NCBI GenBank assembly: GCA_022818135.1
Contig: JAFMSR010000015.1
Coordinates: 26,487,553 to 26,551,552, forward strand
Origin: Saxidomus purpurata
Taxonomy: Eukaryota > Mollusca > Bivalvia > Venerida > Veneridae
Direction of reading: 5' to 3'
DNA length: 64,000 nucleotides
Each line of letters begins with the position of its first letter. Positions within the stretch are counted from its first letter, which is position 1. This document shows positions 44,001 to 53,218 of this stretch, one piece after another. The position numbers and the translations under genes were made by a program. Below the pieces are notes generated by a model. It was given only the letters and a program-made list of their open reading frames with translations. It did not search any database and was not told the origin of the DNA.

Positions 44001-46039
44001 AAAAGCAATGCTTTTTAGCTCACCGGCTTAACTAGCAACCATTGACCTCCTAAGCAATTAGTGACTTCCTTAGAACCAACAACTTGGACTAGTGACCAGC
44101 CCTTTAATAAGCAATCTCTTATTGCCCTAGCAACCAGTGACTTCCTTAGCAACCAGTGACTTCCCCCAGCAACCAATGACTTCCTTAGCAACCTATCATT
44201 TCTCGTAGGAAGAAGTGTATTCCTTTGCAACAATTTGCTTCCTTAGCAACAACATAGTCACTAAGCAACCAATGAGTTATACTAGCAACAAGTATCTTCC
44301 TTATCAACCAGTGACTTTCCCTAGAATCAAACGACTTCCTTAACAATCATTGACTTCCATGAAAAACTTAGTCTCCTAGCAACTAGTGAGTTCCTAAGCA
44401 ACCTTTAACAACCACTTGCTATCAGTGGCTTCCTTAGCAACCATTGCCATCCTTAGCAACTAGCAATAGTTGACTTCTGTGGCATTCATTGAATTCCACT
44501 AATGACCAGTGCTTTCCTTAGCAACCTAGGACTGTCCTTGGCAGCCTGTGGCTTTAAGCGACCAGTTACATCTTTCCGTGACTTTCTCCATCAACCAGTG
44601 ACTTTCTTTGCAGCAACTACTGACTCCCTTTAGAAACAAGTGACGTCCTTGGAGGTAAGTGCACTAGTATTGAGATGAGCGACATAATTCTGCGAACATC
44701 CCTATTTTAGAAAATGGAATTGTCTAAACTGAAAGCTCTTCCATTGTAAAATTCTAGGTAAAAATGGGGCTGGAGTGTAAATAATCATTGACGGGTAGAC
44801 GAAAGGTTTGACTTGTCTTGTGAATATCTGTAATTTTATTCTATATTTCATTTTGTTTATTACCCTTCATTACGAATGAAATTAAACTGGGTATAAATTA
44901 TTTTATATAACTAACACGTGTTCTAATAAGACCAGATGCTTGTTGTGCAATTCTAACTTTCACTTAATCTTCAATACCGTTAAATGTTTATTAAGTGTAT
45001 GGAATGTTGTGGTTTTCAAGTTCTGTAATCAAACCAGCGATGATTTAGAACCTCGTAAAACCTAATGTAACCACACCCGATGTACTTCTAAAAACTAGTT
45101 TCAGCGCTAATTGAATTATTTTTGACATTTCATCCGACTCAAAGAATTACGGTTTTCTAATGTACTGCACTCACTGTTCTGTAACGGCACCCAGTGACCT
45201 GCTTGAGGCTATTTAAGAAAATAGGGAAGTGCGCTTTAAGTAATAAAACAGACCAAGTTAAGGGTGTGTTACTCACACAGTAAAGATTTATTTAACTATC
45301 GTAGTTATACCGCTTTTACGTAAATTACATAAACATGGCTATGTTCAAACAGCTCTACTTAATGCATTCTCTATACATTTGTTGTTGTACTAACATTACC
45401 ATAGAGTTCTTCTTCTCTAATACGTTTCTGGAGCTTGATAAAAAATATCAATTCAAATAGACCTTATAGATCCATCTAAAGTCGGTAAAATTATGAAAGT
45501 ATAGTGTCATTTCTAAATAAGTTATACCTTAAAAATGACCTGTCTCATACAATTGGAACAGAGTGTTGCCTTAACTTTTGAATTATCAAAATTGTCTATT
45601 TACAATTTTACCATATGTAATAGGTAAAAGGTCAAGGACTCTCGCTTGCATGTAATCTAGTTAATATATTAATGCAAGACAGCGCCAACACTAGCTGGAT
45701 TTTAAACTAGAAACATAGGAGTCAGAAATTTTACTTATTCCATGAGCCGTCCTTTTTGACTTTTAATCAGATATGAAAACACCAGTAGCCGAATAAATAT
45801 TTATGGTTTACGTTAGAACATAAAAACACCGTAAGCAACGTTTTCGTTAATAATGCATGGATATGCACTTACTAGTATATAAAATCGTGAGCATATTTTT
45901 TATGTGATATCTATGTTATTCTTGTTTAGAATGTTTCGACAAACACCAGTTGTGTCCAGTGTGGTCAAGAGGTGACCAGTGCCAACGTAATGGTGGCTAC
46001 ATGCTGAGAAACTGTCAAAAATCTTGTCATGTCTGTTGA
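31869..46039 (+). CDS. Astacin-family metalloprotease with EGF-like module and eight ShKT exons (16 exons followed, 5' Met exon not found)
   Basis: A secreted zinc endopeptidase of the astacin (M12A) family with a long C-terminal tail of ShKT domains, as in nematode NAS-type and many molluscan astacins. Order in the spliced frame: hydrophobic signal-peptide end (residues 1-11), propeptide to about residue 116 ending in a very basic stretch with RTKR, and a catalytic domain of about 117-318. The catalytic domain has zinc motif HEIGHAVGLVHE at 210-221, Met-turn SVMHY at 265-269 (Tyr is the fifth zinc ligand in the family), and four cysteines as expected for two disulfides. An EGF-like module (about 319-356) and the ShKT domains follow. 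Fifteen exons join in phase with GT-AG introns to 700 codons including the TGA at 46037-46039. The sixteenth (41134-41266) is frameshifted and breaks the frame if included. The initiator Met must lie in an upstream exon that I could not place. Substrate is unknown; extracellular matrix or developmental processing is typical of the family. Confidence 0.93.
32019..32104. repeat. 29-bp unit in three tandem copies carrying the exon's 5' splice site
   Basis: AGTAAGTGATATAGTAGAGC plus nine bases is repeated at 32019, 32048 and 32077. Each copy includes an identical strong donor (GTAAGT at 32020, 32049 and 32078). Only the first keeps the frame: reading on gives AGT AAG TGA, a stop. Confidence 0.95.
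32178..32362. repeat. ~42-bp intronic tandem repeat
   Basis: Four to five copies of 'gttccgtagtcgagtggttg' plus 'aatgccactggaagcgagac', spaced 41-43 bp, within the intron between 32019 and 32910. Minus-strand frames across it are repeats, not genes. Confidence 0.85.
32910..33018 (+). CDS. Astacin gene, propeptide exon
   Basis: Between a CTTTTCAG acceptor and a GTATGA donor. Encodes about 36 residues of propeptide, including LAELDMRLTQDQFFSLYE. The 'D.RLT..Q...LY' pattern is found in astacin propeptides just before the processing region. Enters in phase 1 and leaves in phase 2. The alternative reading on past 33018 ends in an intron. Confidence 0.85.
33628..33788 (+). CDS. Astacin gene: basic cleavage region and start of catalytic domain
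   Basis: TTGTAG acceptor, C|GTAAGG donor. The first half is extremely basic (GKRRAYRKLLRESKK, then SKRTKRKAIRN), consistent with furin-type removal of the propeptide after RTKR. The second half, LRWTEGIVPYKF, is the start of the astacin fold. The frame starting at 33459 that overlaps this exon is a shadow in another frame. Confidence 0.93.
33950..34012. repeat. CTGTCCGT microsatellite
   Basis: A run of TCCG/TCTG tetranucleotides in the intron. It creates a false minus-strand frame rich in Asp-Gly-Arg-Thr. Confidence 0.9.
34175..34256 (-). mobile_element. tRNA-like / SINE-head sequence in intron
   Basis: Minus-strand TTGGCGCAGTGATAGCGC resembles an A-box and GAGTTCGATCCCTGC a B-box, at tRNA-like spacing. 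The anticodon stem is poor. Likely the head of a tRNA-derived SINE. Confidence 0.5.
34257..34730. repeat. Diverged tandem repeat of ~130 bp in intron
   Basis: Three to four related segments share 'ttttttcttatg.ggacc', 'taactcaaaaagtattgaag' and 'gagaaagtgca'. They are diverged enough that borders are uncertain. Confidence 0.6.
34933..35053 (+). CDS. Astacin gene, catalytic-domain exon
   Basis: Enters in phase 1 after ATTTTCAG and leaves in phase 2 at GG|GTAAGT. Encodes 'YMIRSAMTEWEKYTCLKFRE' and then a segment ending VRFQNGLG. The 'I..A...W...TC..F' pattern is the helix and first conserved cysteine of astacins. Confidence 0.94.
35544..35613 (+). CDS. Astacin gene, exon with second and third conserved cysteines
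   Basis: 70-bp exon after TTTTACAG, donor TTC|GTAAGT, phase 2 to phase 0. Encodes CNSQLGMVGGEQPLNL and NGCRF. The two cysteines are those that form the second disulfide of the family, just before the zinc-binding helix. Confidence 0.92.
36107..36170 (+). other. Duplicated acceptor and exon-start fragment (decoy) before the active-site exon
   Basis: The sequence GCAGAAAGGTCTATATTTAC at 36103-36122 matches the true acceptor and start of the next exon (ACAGAAAGGTCTATATTTAC at 36188-36207). The preceding 'ttgctggt' is also shared. After this block the copy diverges, and its frame lacks the HExxH motif. A third acceptor-like 'ttttgcagaaa' follows at 36160-36170. Confidence 0.85.
36192..36395 (+). 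CDS. Astacin gene, active-site exon (zinc motif and Met-turn)
   Basis: Begins after TTTACAG in phase 0 and ends ACG|GTACGT in phase 0, 68 codons. Carries HEIGHAVGLVHE at 36207-36242, which is the full astacin HExxHxxGxxHE with three zinc-binding His and the catalytic Glu. The Met-turn SVMHYG follows at 36372-36389. All catalytic residues are intact. The frame stays open upstream of the acceptor by chance. Confidence 0.96.
36747..36882 (+). CDS. Astacin gene, end of catalytic domain
   Basis: Phase 0 to phase 1, after TTTGCAG and before G|GTACGA. Encodes a lysine-rich strand, IGRVYKKELAFTDVKIVNLM, and YNC, the fourth conserved cysteine. The last 28 bp of the exon are duplicated just inside the following intron (36891-36918). 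Confidence 0.92.
37007..37123 (+). CDS. Astacin gene, EGF-like module exon
   Basis: Phase 1 to phase 1, from TTTTCCAG to A|GTAAGT. Encodes HCDESIVCKDGGYVDQNC and KCQCPDGTDSC. The spacing of six cysteines (C..C..C.C.CP.G..C) matches the EGF-like module found directly after many astacin domains. It joins the protease to the ShKT tail. Confidence 0.9.
37331..37468 (+). CDS. ShKT domain exon 1
   Basis: Phase 1 to phase 1. Six-cysteine ShKT pattern: C at CFNAHEDWQC, then WANQGECDRNP, and finally CKKACHLC. ShKT domains are small disulfide-bonded modules found in secreted animal proteases. They are not by themselves evidence of a toxin. Followed by an acidic linker and donor G|GTAGGT. Confidence 0.93.
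37797..38032 (+). mobile_element. SINE family 2, copy with tRNA-derived head
   Basis: Head from 'gaccgcctccgtagccaaga' to a B-box 'gggttcgagccccgc' with a long variable arm, like a Ser/Leu-type tRNA. The body has 'taggagtctagtactggta', 'cccagggacgatgg' and 'gtaaactgcccgcccg'. A headless copy lies at 27443-27592. Sits in the intron between ShKT exons 1 and 2. Confidence 0.8.
38260..38460. repeat. Degenerate intronic repeat
   Basis: Repeated phrases 'catgtactaaccaa', 'gtgttatag' and 'ccccatgtgcta' recur four to five times at irregular spacing. Old and diverged. Confidence 0.55.
39763..39903 (+). CDS. ShKT domain exon 2
   Basis: Phase 1 to phase 1, from TTTTACAG to G|GTAAGT. Pattern CKDDYETSKCQTWKYNGEC, KKWMERHC, CKAC gives the six ShKT cysteines. 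A short Pro/Asp linker ends the exon. Confidence 0.93.
40345..40515 (+). CDS. ShKT domain exon 3 with Thr/Pro linker
   Basis: Phase 1 to phase 1. CTNKHKDASECDKWAAEGEC and WMPENCRKSCHMC give a clean ShKT domain, followed by a linker rich in Thr, Pro and Glu (TVTTPEPTPEP) that could be O-glycosylated. The donor G|GTTAGA is weaker than the others. Confidence 0.9.
41134..41266 (+). pseudogene. ShKT domain exon 4, frameshifted
   Basis: Flanked by a usable acceptor (CATTCAAG) and donor (G|GTAATT) like its neighbours. It encodes an ordinary ShKT start (CEDIHNSIECKGWADSGEC, then WMIPNC). In the A-run at 41233-41235 it has one base too many: 133 bp where phase-1 symmetry needs a length that is a multiple of three. 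The frame then loses the last two cysteines and meets TGA at 41253-41255. Skipping it leaves the rest of the gene in phase. Either a real lesion, a polymorphism or a sequencing error. Confidence 0.85.
42361..42546 (+). CDS. ShKT domain exon 5 with Lys/Thr linker
   Basis: Phase 1 to phase 1, from TGTTACAG to G|GTAGGT. ECKNTWNDRQCEGWARDQEC and WMEKNCHKACSGC give the domain. The tail is a Lys- then Thr-rich linker (TDITTQTPTSIT). The open frame read past 42546 is intron. Confidence 0.93.
43005..43085 (-). mobile_element. tRNA-like fragment in intron
   Basis: Minus-strand 'atgttcgagccttgc' resembles a B-box, with a tRNA-sized stretch upstream. Poor A-box, weak support. Confidence 0.25.
43282..43434 (+). 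CDS. ShKT domain exon 6
   Basis: Phase 1 to phase 1, from TTTATAG to A|GTAAGC. CSNNHRSDKECNTWAKHGHC, KWMTIHCAKSCGEC gives the ShKT pattern, then a short Thr/Pro linker. Confidence 0.92.
43771..43902 (+). CDS. ShKT domain exon 7
   Basis: Phase 1 to phase 1, from TTTTTCAG to G|GTTAGT. VCQDDKQHCPAWAQHGFC, then ALRICRKSCNAC. It has the six cysteines, but the usual W-M after the third cysteine is replaced (PATAL). The other frame at 43738-43956 is a shadow. Confidence 0.9.
44030..44650. repeat. ~19-bp degenerate intronic minisatellite
   Basis: Dozens of copies of CTTAGCAACCAGTGACTTC at 19-20-bp steps, most diverged, in the 2-kb intron before the last exon. Its minus-strand frame is a repeat artefact. 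Confidence 0.88.
44651..45929. other. Remainder of last intron
   Basis: AT-rich, with no further ShKT-like exon that I can find on either strand. Ends in an acceptor TTGTTTAG. Confidence 0.5.
45930..46039 (+). CDS. ShKT domain exon 8 and stop
   Basis: Enters in phase 1. CFDKHQLCPVWSRGDQC, then NCQKSCHVC and TGA. The protein ends immediately after the sixth cysteine of this last ShKT domain, a common arrangement in ShKT-tailed proteins. Confidence 0.94.
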
Positions 46040-46700
46040 TTGAAGTTAGGATTTGGATTTGAACTCACTATTCACGGGTGGCGGTAAAAATCTCTGTCTG
46101 TGCTGGGAATTCACCAAATACCGGAATGTGAAGAATTGAAGTGTATGCAACGAAGGAACTAAGGTTCTCGAAAACAAAGAAAAGAAACACTGCATTTAAA
46201 TGGAAGACTCATTGAACTGTGTATTTAACATACTGTCTGGATATTGTAAAATATTATTAAATGAAACCTTAAGATTAAAGTTGTCATGGTAAGTACCCTT
46301 TTCGGTTTTGGGGTAAAAGCGAAATTTTATTACTTGATTTTTGTTTGTTTTCTTTTGGTTAGGGTTAATGCTTGTTTTCACGAAGTCGTCGCACTGACTG
46401 CCGATGTAAAATGACTTTACATTGCAATTGATTGTTTAACGAAGAACGCTAGCATGTTTCATAAATGTGTTTATGTGTTTATATTGAACAATATATTTTT
46501 TTAACTAGGCATAAACCATACATATGTTCGCATTTATAACATTTATATGAGATTTGTTTATCAGGTCATTTCTTTATTTATATTTTTGGTTTAAAGAACT
46601 CTCTGTCTGGTCTTTAGTTTGAAAACTGACAGCACATTGATACATCCAGCAGCTGTACTAATTAACAACACAATAAAACTCGCAGCATCATAGGTACAAT
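46040..46700 (+). terminator. Probable 3' UTR and poly(A) signal of the astacin gene
   Basis: AATAAA at 46672-46677 is the first canonical poly(A) signal that I see after the stop codon, giving a 3' UTR of roughly 650 bases. Inferred only from the hexamer. Confidence 0.5.
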
Positions 46701-49700
46701 AATGTTTGCGAGAATAATGTTTTGTAGTAAGAATATCCTGCCCTGTGTTTAGCAATTTTGAATTCGGGAATGTTTCTTTATTTTTTATGATTTATTTTTA
46801 AATTTGAGTAGAAGCTCACATAGTTTAACCCGTCATGTCTGGAAAAATGCACGAAACACAGTTGATATAGTTGGACAATACGACCGTGTGATTTTAAAAA
46901 GAAAGTTTTAATTTTGTACAGGCTTTGTTGTATCAGATGTATAACAGATTTATTTTTTGTAGATTTGGAGAAAAAGTATTTTGAAGCAAATCGGTTACTG
47001 TTAAACAAAATGAATTAGTATTTGACATGTTTAAGCATTAAATATCTCTCTGAACAGTAACGTAGTCAAAAATAATTAGTGATTTAAAGGTAAGGAGGAT
47101 ATAGTGACACTTATTTCAATGGCAAGTACATTACCTTATGTAAGTTAAGGAGATGGAAGGTTAAAATTTACAGATGTTTGACACGAAGAAAAGTCTTCTT
47201 TATGTTAAATCGCAGTAATTTACAAGACTACTAGGTTTTTTAACTTTCATCAATGCCATAGATAAGTGTACATGTACATGTGATTTATTGTATTTCGAAT
47301 ACCAACTTTCCTTTTTATTACAAATAACCATTTCGTGTTTTTAAAGTATTTCGAATTTCATTTCAGTTTGGACTAAAGAGGAGGATATAGCGCTTAAAGG
47401 TAATCAGGGATAAGGTCAGTTGCTCTTCTTTATTTACCGCAGTAATTTCTACTCATTAGTTAACCATTGATTATACATGTACATGTGTATTATGTATTCG
47501 AATAACATATGTATACCATCCTCAGATTTATTTCATTTCTTTTATAAACAGATCTTTAAAATAGTGGTTGTTTTCTTTAACAAGTTGGCTGGTCTGCTAT
47601 ATTTGAATGACTCTTCTTTCACATTAACTTCATTTCTATATTTAAAGGTAGTATTTTGAAAATAAAAATGCGAACATTTATATTAGAAAAATCCGTTTCT
47701 TTTTTCGGCTGAGAAACGCCTATCTGGCTAGCATGATGTTAAATGTAAATAAATTCCTGTTTGTTTTTGATGACTTTATTGTACAGTGTTTTGTTAGACG
47801 TGGCTGATCTTCGGCCGATATTTTGAATTTCAGTATTACTTGCTGCGCTTGATTCGTTGTTTAGCAATAAAATGTAAAAAAAAAAGATTGAAAGAAAGAA
47901 GTGTTTTAGACCGGACCGTCCAAAGTACGTGTTCCGGATCATACAAGTGAGAATAATTTTTCATTGATCAAAACTCGGAATATGTTACTGCAGTATTCGT
48001 TAAACTTTGCGGGCAAAGTATTTTTGAACAGAATTTTGTTTGTAAAATGCATGTGTTATGGACTCTTCGGCTAACGTAAAAGTTTGCGAAGGTGTTTTTG
48101 TTCTACTGGCTATACCTGGTGTACTTATATTTTAATACTTTGAAATATATCTTTATCAACTATTTCTGTGTTGTTGTTTATTTATACACATGCTTGATTG
48201 AAGACATTGATTTCGTAATTAATATATGGCGGCATGCTTTTTGTAGGGAGTAAAAGTAATCTCCACCAATACTAAAATGAAGAAATAGTTTTATCACACT
48301 CATGAGGTTTTTGACGACGCACGTCCGCGTGTCCGTCATGAAGAGTAACCAGATACATTGTAGTTGTCTTGAAGAAAAGAATTTATGACACTTATGACAC
48401 ATAAAGGATGTATAGAAGGGCCAGCTTCCGAGTTACTCGCATGAAACTTCATCAGCAACTATTCTGCATTTCTTTTCCCTTAACTGCGTATTCGGTATGT
48501 AAACAGTTGTTGGCGAAATATTAAAAAGACCTTTGGCCAATCTCTTACCTCACGACCTCGGAAGAAATTCGACGTATGGGCCGACATTGCATGATTTGAA
48601 AACTGAATGCTGTCGATACTCTGGTGTTTAAACGGAAGTTGGTTCGCATTTCCCACGAAAGTTTTCAAAATGACAGCAATAAAACGTGTTCCTCTTAGAG
48701 TTCTCTTCCTTGCCATAAAGTGTTCTTTTTGTCGCAAAATAACCACATGATTGCCTCAAATCGGTTCGATGTCGTGACCCTCGTGAAGCAGGTTTATTGT
48801 TCGGCTTCATTTAAAACGTTGAAGAAGATTATTTCATGTCATCGTATCCGAATAAAATGCAGTTCATGTTACGCTCATAAAATTCTCAAAAGAACCTGTA
48901 TTAAAATTTAATCGCTATCTGCACCGGTATGGGGGACTCGTGTCCATTCTTGTTGAAATCCTGCAAGGATTTAAAGTCGGCAAACACATTATTAATGCGA
49001 TATTATTGTTATTATTCTGTACTCGTATGATATTTAATGTCCGTCTGTAGCCGACATTTATTCGCTGAATCGACAACTAACAATTAATATTTACACTGCA
49101 TTTTTTTATGACATACGATTTCAAATGAAACGTTTGTCCGTTTCTTCGTCCCGCGTAACTACTACATCTAGACTGTTTATCTGTTTTGATTTTGCCGTGC
49201 AGTGTTGTGGAATCCAATGCTTTTCAATACTAAATATTACAATGGAAACCTGATGTTTGCAATCAAACTTACATAAAATGGAAAATGTAACAAATACTGT
49301 GCCTGTTGATGACGCTAGAAACAATGGGAGTGAGCAAGCAATAAACATGTATATAAAATTTCATATTGCATGTTTAATGAATAAATGATAGACTTTTACA
49401 AGTCGACAACTGTAACCCTGTGCTCTAATTTCACAATGTAAACATTAACTGTTCCTGTTACAAGAAACGCATTAATCATGTATCAGCAGTAATACTTAAA
49501 TATCAACAAATCATACCCTAGTTAGGGGCTAATAACAATACCGTGATTCAGGTGTTTGTAAGCCTGGTACAATGGTTAAATAAATTATTTACAAATGAAG
49601 CTGCTTACAAAATTGAATCATGAGAAAATGAATTGATTAAAATCTGTGTTCACATGTCTAAATGTTTCCTAGAAGGATCGAATGAACTTGTCGAGTTTAC

Positions 49701-50555
49701 CATATAAAACAATAGGTTTCGGTGTTTAAGGGCCACCCTGTTAGCGGCTTGAACAGGTAACGAGGCGTGAATGTTTTCTTTACGGTTGCTTAGACACAAG
49801 TTCAGCGGCTGGCGATAAAAATGACTGAACACAAACGGGTTACTACAGCATAGAGTACGTCTTTATTGTAAATGCATTGTGAATGATGCATTATGAAACA
49901 TTCTATTTAGTTAATTTTAACTACTCCCCTCCATCCGACCACAGTCAGTATTGTGATATCACCTTATAAGTTATTTTCAGAATCTGAATACATCAAACAT
50001 TTCAAAAGTTTAAGCATTTAATAAAACTATCCAGACCAATCCTGACAGTATGTTGATGTCCGTTTAGACGATAGAGGTACAGAGCGAGACAGCATTACCC
50101 AATCATTTATGGTAATACATGTAGTTCAGTTAACACATACAGACACTCGTACATGTACAACTTTCCAAACTTAATGTTTTCATGTATTTGAAAAGCTGGA
50201 CGTCAACTAAATCTGAGATTCCCATATGGATGCGAATTAACTGACAACTAGTATTTCATACATTTCGGAAAGTGTTAGACTGCCATCAATCGTGACAGTC
50301 CGTTCAGTACTTCAATAGTAAATTCACTACGGCTAGGGGATGTTCTTTGGTAGGCTTCTTTCTCTTTTATTTCTACCATAGGTTAACGTATGTACGAGTA
50401 CTTAATTGAATACTGAAAGCAATAAAATTAGTGATTTGACATATACCCATGTGAAATTAGAAAGTGTCGACTTCGTGACAACATGCTTACATTAATGTTA
50501 CGCTGCACCGTCTACTCAGAATTTCACTGACCGTGTTTTTTTTAATTCTAAAACA
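46701..50555. other. Intergenic, no gene supported
   Basis: AT-rich; many frames of 60-88 codons on both strands (for example 48480-48746 on the minus strand) with no domain or exon-intron pattern. Two short 'aaggtaaggaggata' / 'gaggaggatatag' echoes near 47090 and 47380 are unexplained. Confidence 0.45.
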
Positions 50556-50985
50556 TTTATTTCACGGTTATCTATTTTATAATACGTATTTCCCTTCTGA
50601 ATCAATCTTATAACCCATGTAAATGAAAACATTTCAGAAAATTTATCGATCAATCGAAATGACGTGACATATCACGCGCTGGAAATCCCCGTAGCGGTTA
50701 CTGTCGTGACTGGGGTAGATACAGTGCGAAACCGCTGTGAGGAGTTTGAAACCTTATGCTTTTGCCCGATATACATTTAGGTATTGCCTATTTTCATATT
50801 AGATATATGTATCCTCTGATATCCATTTCTATCCAAAGTAGTTTTCATTTGTTTTTTTTAAAGAACGCCACAATCTCGAATAGATGCAGAAATTTTAAGC
50901 ACAATTGTTGTTAAAATATAAATCTTTTCAAAGACTAATACTAGTAAGTTTTTTCAGAAGATAATTGATTAAAGGATTTCTTTCA

Positions 50986-52574
50986 TCAAAAAGCATTTTG
51001 ATTTTGTGCATTGAAATTGTTTATGAACAGGAACACATCTGCCAAGCTAACAGTACCATCAGCTGCTGGGGTCAGCTTGTTCTGCTGCAGGTCCTGTGCG
51101 GCCACTTGGTTCGAACCATCCACCTGTGGAGTGAGATCTAGCTGAACTTGATTCAAGTTACTCTGTGTATCATGGACTATCGGTGTCTCGTGAGGTTTAA
51201 TGTCTGTGGAAAACGTTGTAGGAGTCGTGACTGGGGAAGATACAGTGGTTGTGGGCGCCGCGGGTTTCGCTGGTCTTTGTGAGTACTGCATTGCTCGCAT
51301 TGTGACACGGGCGTCCATACCTGCTTCATCCACTGTCTGTGTTTTAATACCCCCCGCAAGTGTTTGGGTTTTAGTAAACTGCTTAACAAATTCCGGTGTG
51401 TTTCTGGCAATTTCCTTCATCAAGCGAAGGTAGGCCATTCTCTCTGTTTGGGTTTTAGGTTGGCCACCGGAGACAAGGGCATAGTTTATGAGATCCATGC
51501 TGGGTTTTGCCGACGGATGAATGACAAACTGGACAAGTTCGGTCAGGTTAGCTCTTAACTGCCGTTCCGTCGGTGTTAAAAAGCTGTCGAATTGGCCATC
51601 AACTGCAGAAAATATATAATAGAAATGTGCTTAATAATATTCTTAAAACGTGTGGGTTGTTTGTTAATTTAATGAGGACGATCAAAGCAACGCATGGATT
51701 AAACCGTGCCAAGACTGCATGCAGGATAGAAGGGAATTTTCAGTATACATAAGACAGACAGTAACCATTTATCGTCAGTAAAAAAATAATTTATAAGTGT
51801 GACGGAGACAGTTCTTTTACACAGGTGAATTTGTGTCTGTCAGCGTGACAGATACAGTCCTTATACGAAGGTGAAGTTCTGTCTGTCAGCATGACAGAAA
51901 CAGTCCTTTTACGAAGGTGAAGTACTGTCTGTCAGCGTGACAAATGTGACAGTCCTTTCACGCAGTCGAAGTTCTGTCTGTCAGCGTAACAGAAACAGTC
52001 CTTTTACGAAGATGAAGTTCAGTCAGTCAGCGTGACTGATAAAGTCTTTTTAACACAGGTTATGACTATCAGCGTGACGGATACAGTCCTTTTACACAGA
52101 TGAAATTCTGTCCGGCAGCGTGACGGAAACAGTCCTTTTACGCAGGTGAAGTTTTATCTGTCAGCGTGACAGATACAGTCCTTTTACGCAGTTGAAGTTT
52201 TATCTGTCAGCGTGACGGATATAGTCATTTATATGCAGGTGAAGTTCTGTCTATCAGCGTGACGGATATAGTCCTTTAATGCAGATGTAGTGTCTGTCAG
52301 CGTGACGGATACAGTCATTTTACCGTACACAGGTGAAGTTATGTCTGTCAGCGTCAGTCACAGAACGTTTAAATATTTTAAAAAACATGGACCGGAAGAC
52401 AGCGATTAATAAAATAATATTTCTTTGAAAAGCAACATTTATACGTAATAACTGTCTTAGAATATTTTATTATTTAAAAAGCCAGAAATTCAAGAGAACC
52501 TTACCTTGTGAAAATGTAACGACCGTAACGACCGTAACTAGAATCGCTATCTCTATCCCTTTAATAAACGCCAT
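50986..52574 (-). CDS. Secreted cysteine-free protein of 228 aa, two exons, family not recognised
   Basis: Exon 1 (52505-52574) starts at ATG 52572-52574 and encodes a signal peptide, MAFIKGIEIAILVTVVTVVT, ending CAA G|GTAAGG. Exon 2 (50986-51602) follows a TTTTCTGCAG acceptor in phase 1 and runs 204 codons to its stop. After cleavage near residue 22, the protein has a helical, charged N-terminal region of about 110 residues (for example TERQLRANLTELVQFV, RMAYLRLMKEIARNTPEFV) with one N-glycosylation site (NLT, about residue 42). Next come a Thr/Pro/Ser linker (PTTTVSSPVTTPTTF), a Gln/Asn-rich stretch, and an end, AADGTVSLADVFLFINNF, that faintly recalls an EF-hand or dockerin loop but lacks two acidic positions. 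There are no cysteines at all, unusual for a secreted animal protein. Function is unknown. A frameless plus-strand reading across it is a shadow. AATAAA on the minus strand at 50556-50561 may end the transcript. Confidence 0.85.
51798..52365. repeat. ~48-bp minisatellite in the intron of the secreted-protein gene
   Basis: About eleven copies of 'cagcgtgacggatacagtcc' plus 'ttttacgcaggtgaagttc' and 'tgtctgt', with lengths drifting between about 45 and 55 bp. Lies wholly inside the intron (51603-52504). Confidence 0.9.
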
Positions 52575-52756
52575 GTTCCGACGACCACCTTGGCACATCA
52601 ACGACTGAATGCGTAAGTTGTCATCTTGCAGTATATGTCCAGATGTTATTTTGACATACTCGTTGTAATTTGATGGACATCTACAATTAAACCATCATAC
52701 TCTTATGTATTGGTCTGTTTTGCAGCCGACATTAATTTTGATGTTTTACCGCATTG

Positions 52757-52850
52757 GTTTATACTTATTTAGTTTAGCTCGACTGTGAAAAAAAGCTTGA
52801 AGCTTATAGTCACTCTCGGGTCCGCTTCCTGGAAACGTACTGGTGTCATT
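52757..52850 (-). mobile_element. SINE family 1, truncated, inverted
   Basis: Reverse complement of the family core: 'gcttatagtcactctcgggt' and 'ccgcttcctgg', with the 'gtttatacttattta' tail at its left end. It lies about 370 bp from the full plus-strand copy. Confidence 0.75.
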
Positions 52851-53218
52851 AAGGATTGCAAGACCAGAGTTAAAGTAATAAGATATGAACTACTTATACA
52901 AAATTCAAGGTAAAACTTTGACAGAAACTTTACGAACGCAAACGTTTTGGAAGTCTTTTATATTTTCAAACCACTTTAAGCGCATATGAGCTATAGTTCA
53001 ACACAGGACAATGTACAGTTACTTAACCGTTCTTCTCGGAATTTATCGCTGTGTTCTAACAGTTACATGTAAAATTGTAAACATGGTTGTTCGAACTTTG
53101 TTGATTTATACTTTCAACTTTATAGGAAAAAGACAAGACAATATATATGCAACTGTTGTAGGTCATTCGTGTTCATTTACATGTATGGATGCTCAGCCCT
53201 AGGTACACATACCCAGAA

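Noticed and set aside
37331..46039. ShKT domains as evidence for a venom peptide gene
   Set aside because: They are tail modules on an intact astacin protease, a common arrangement in non-venomous animals. Nothing points to toxicity.
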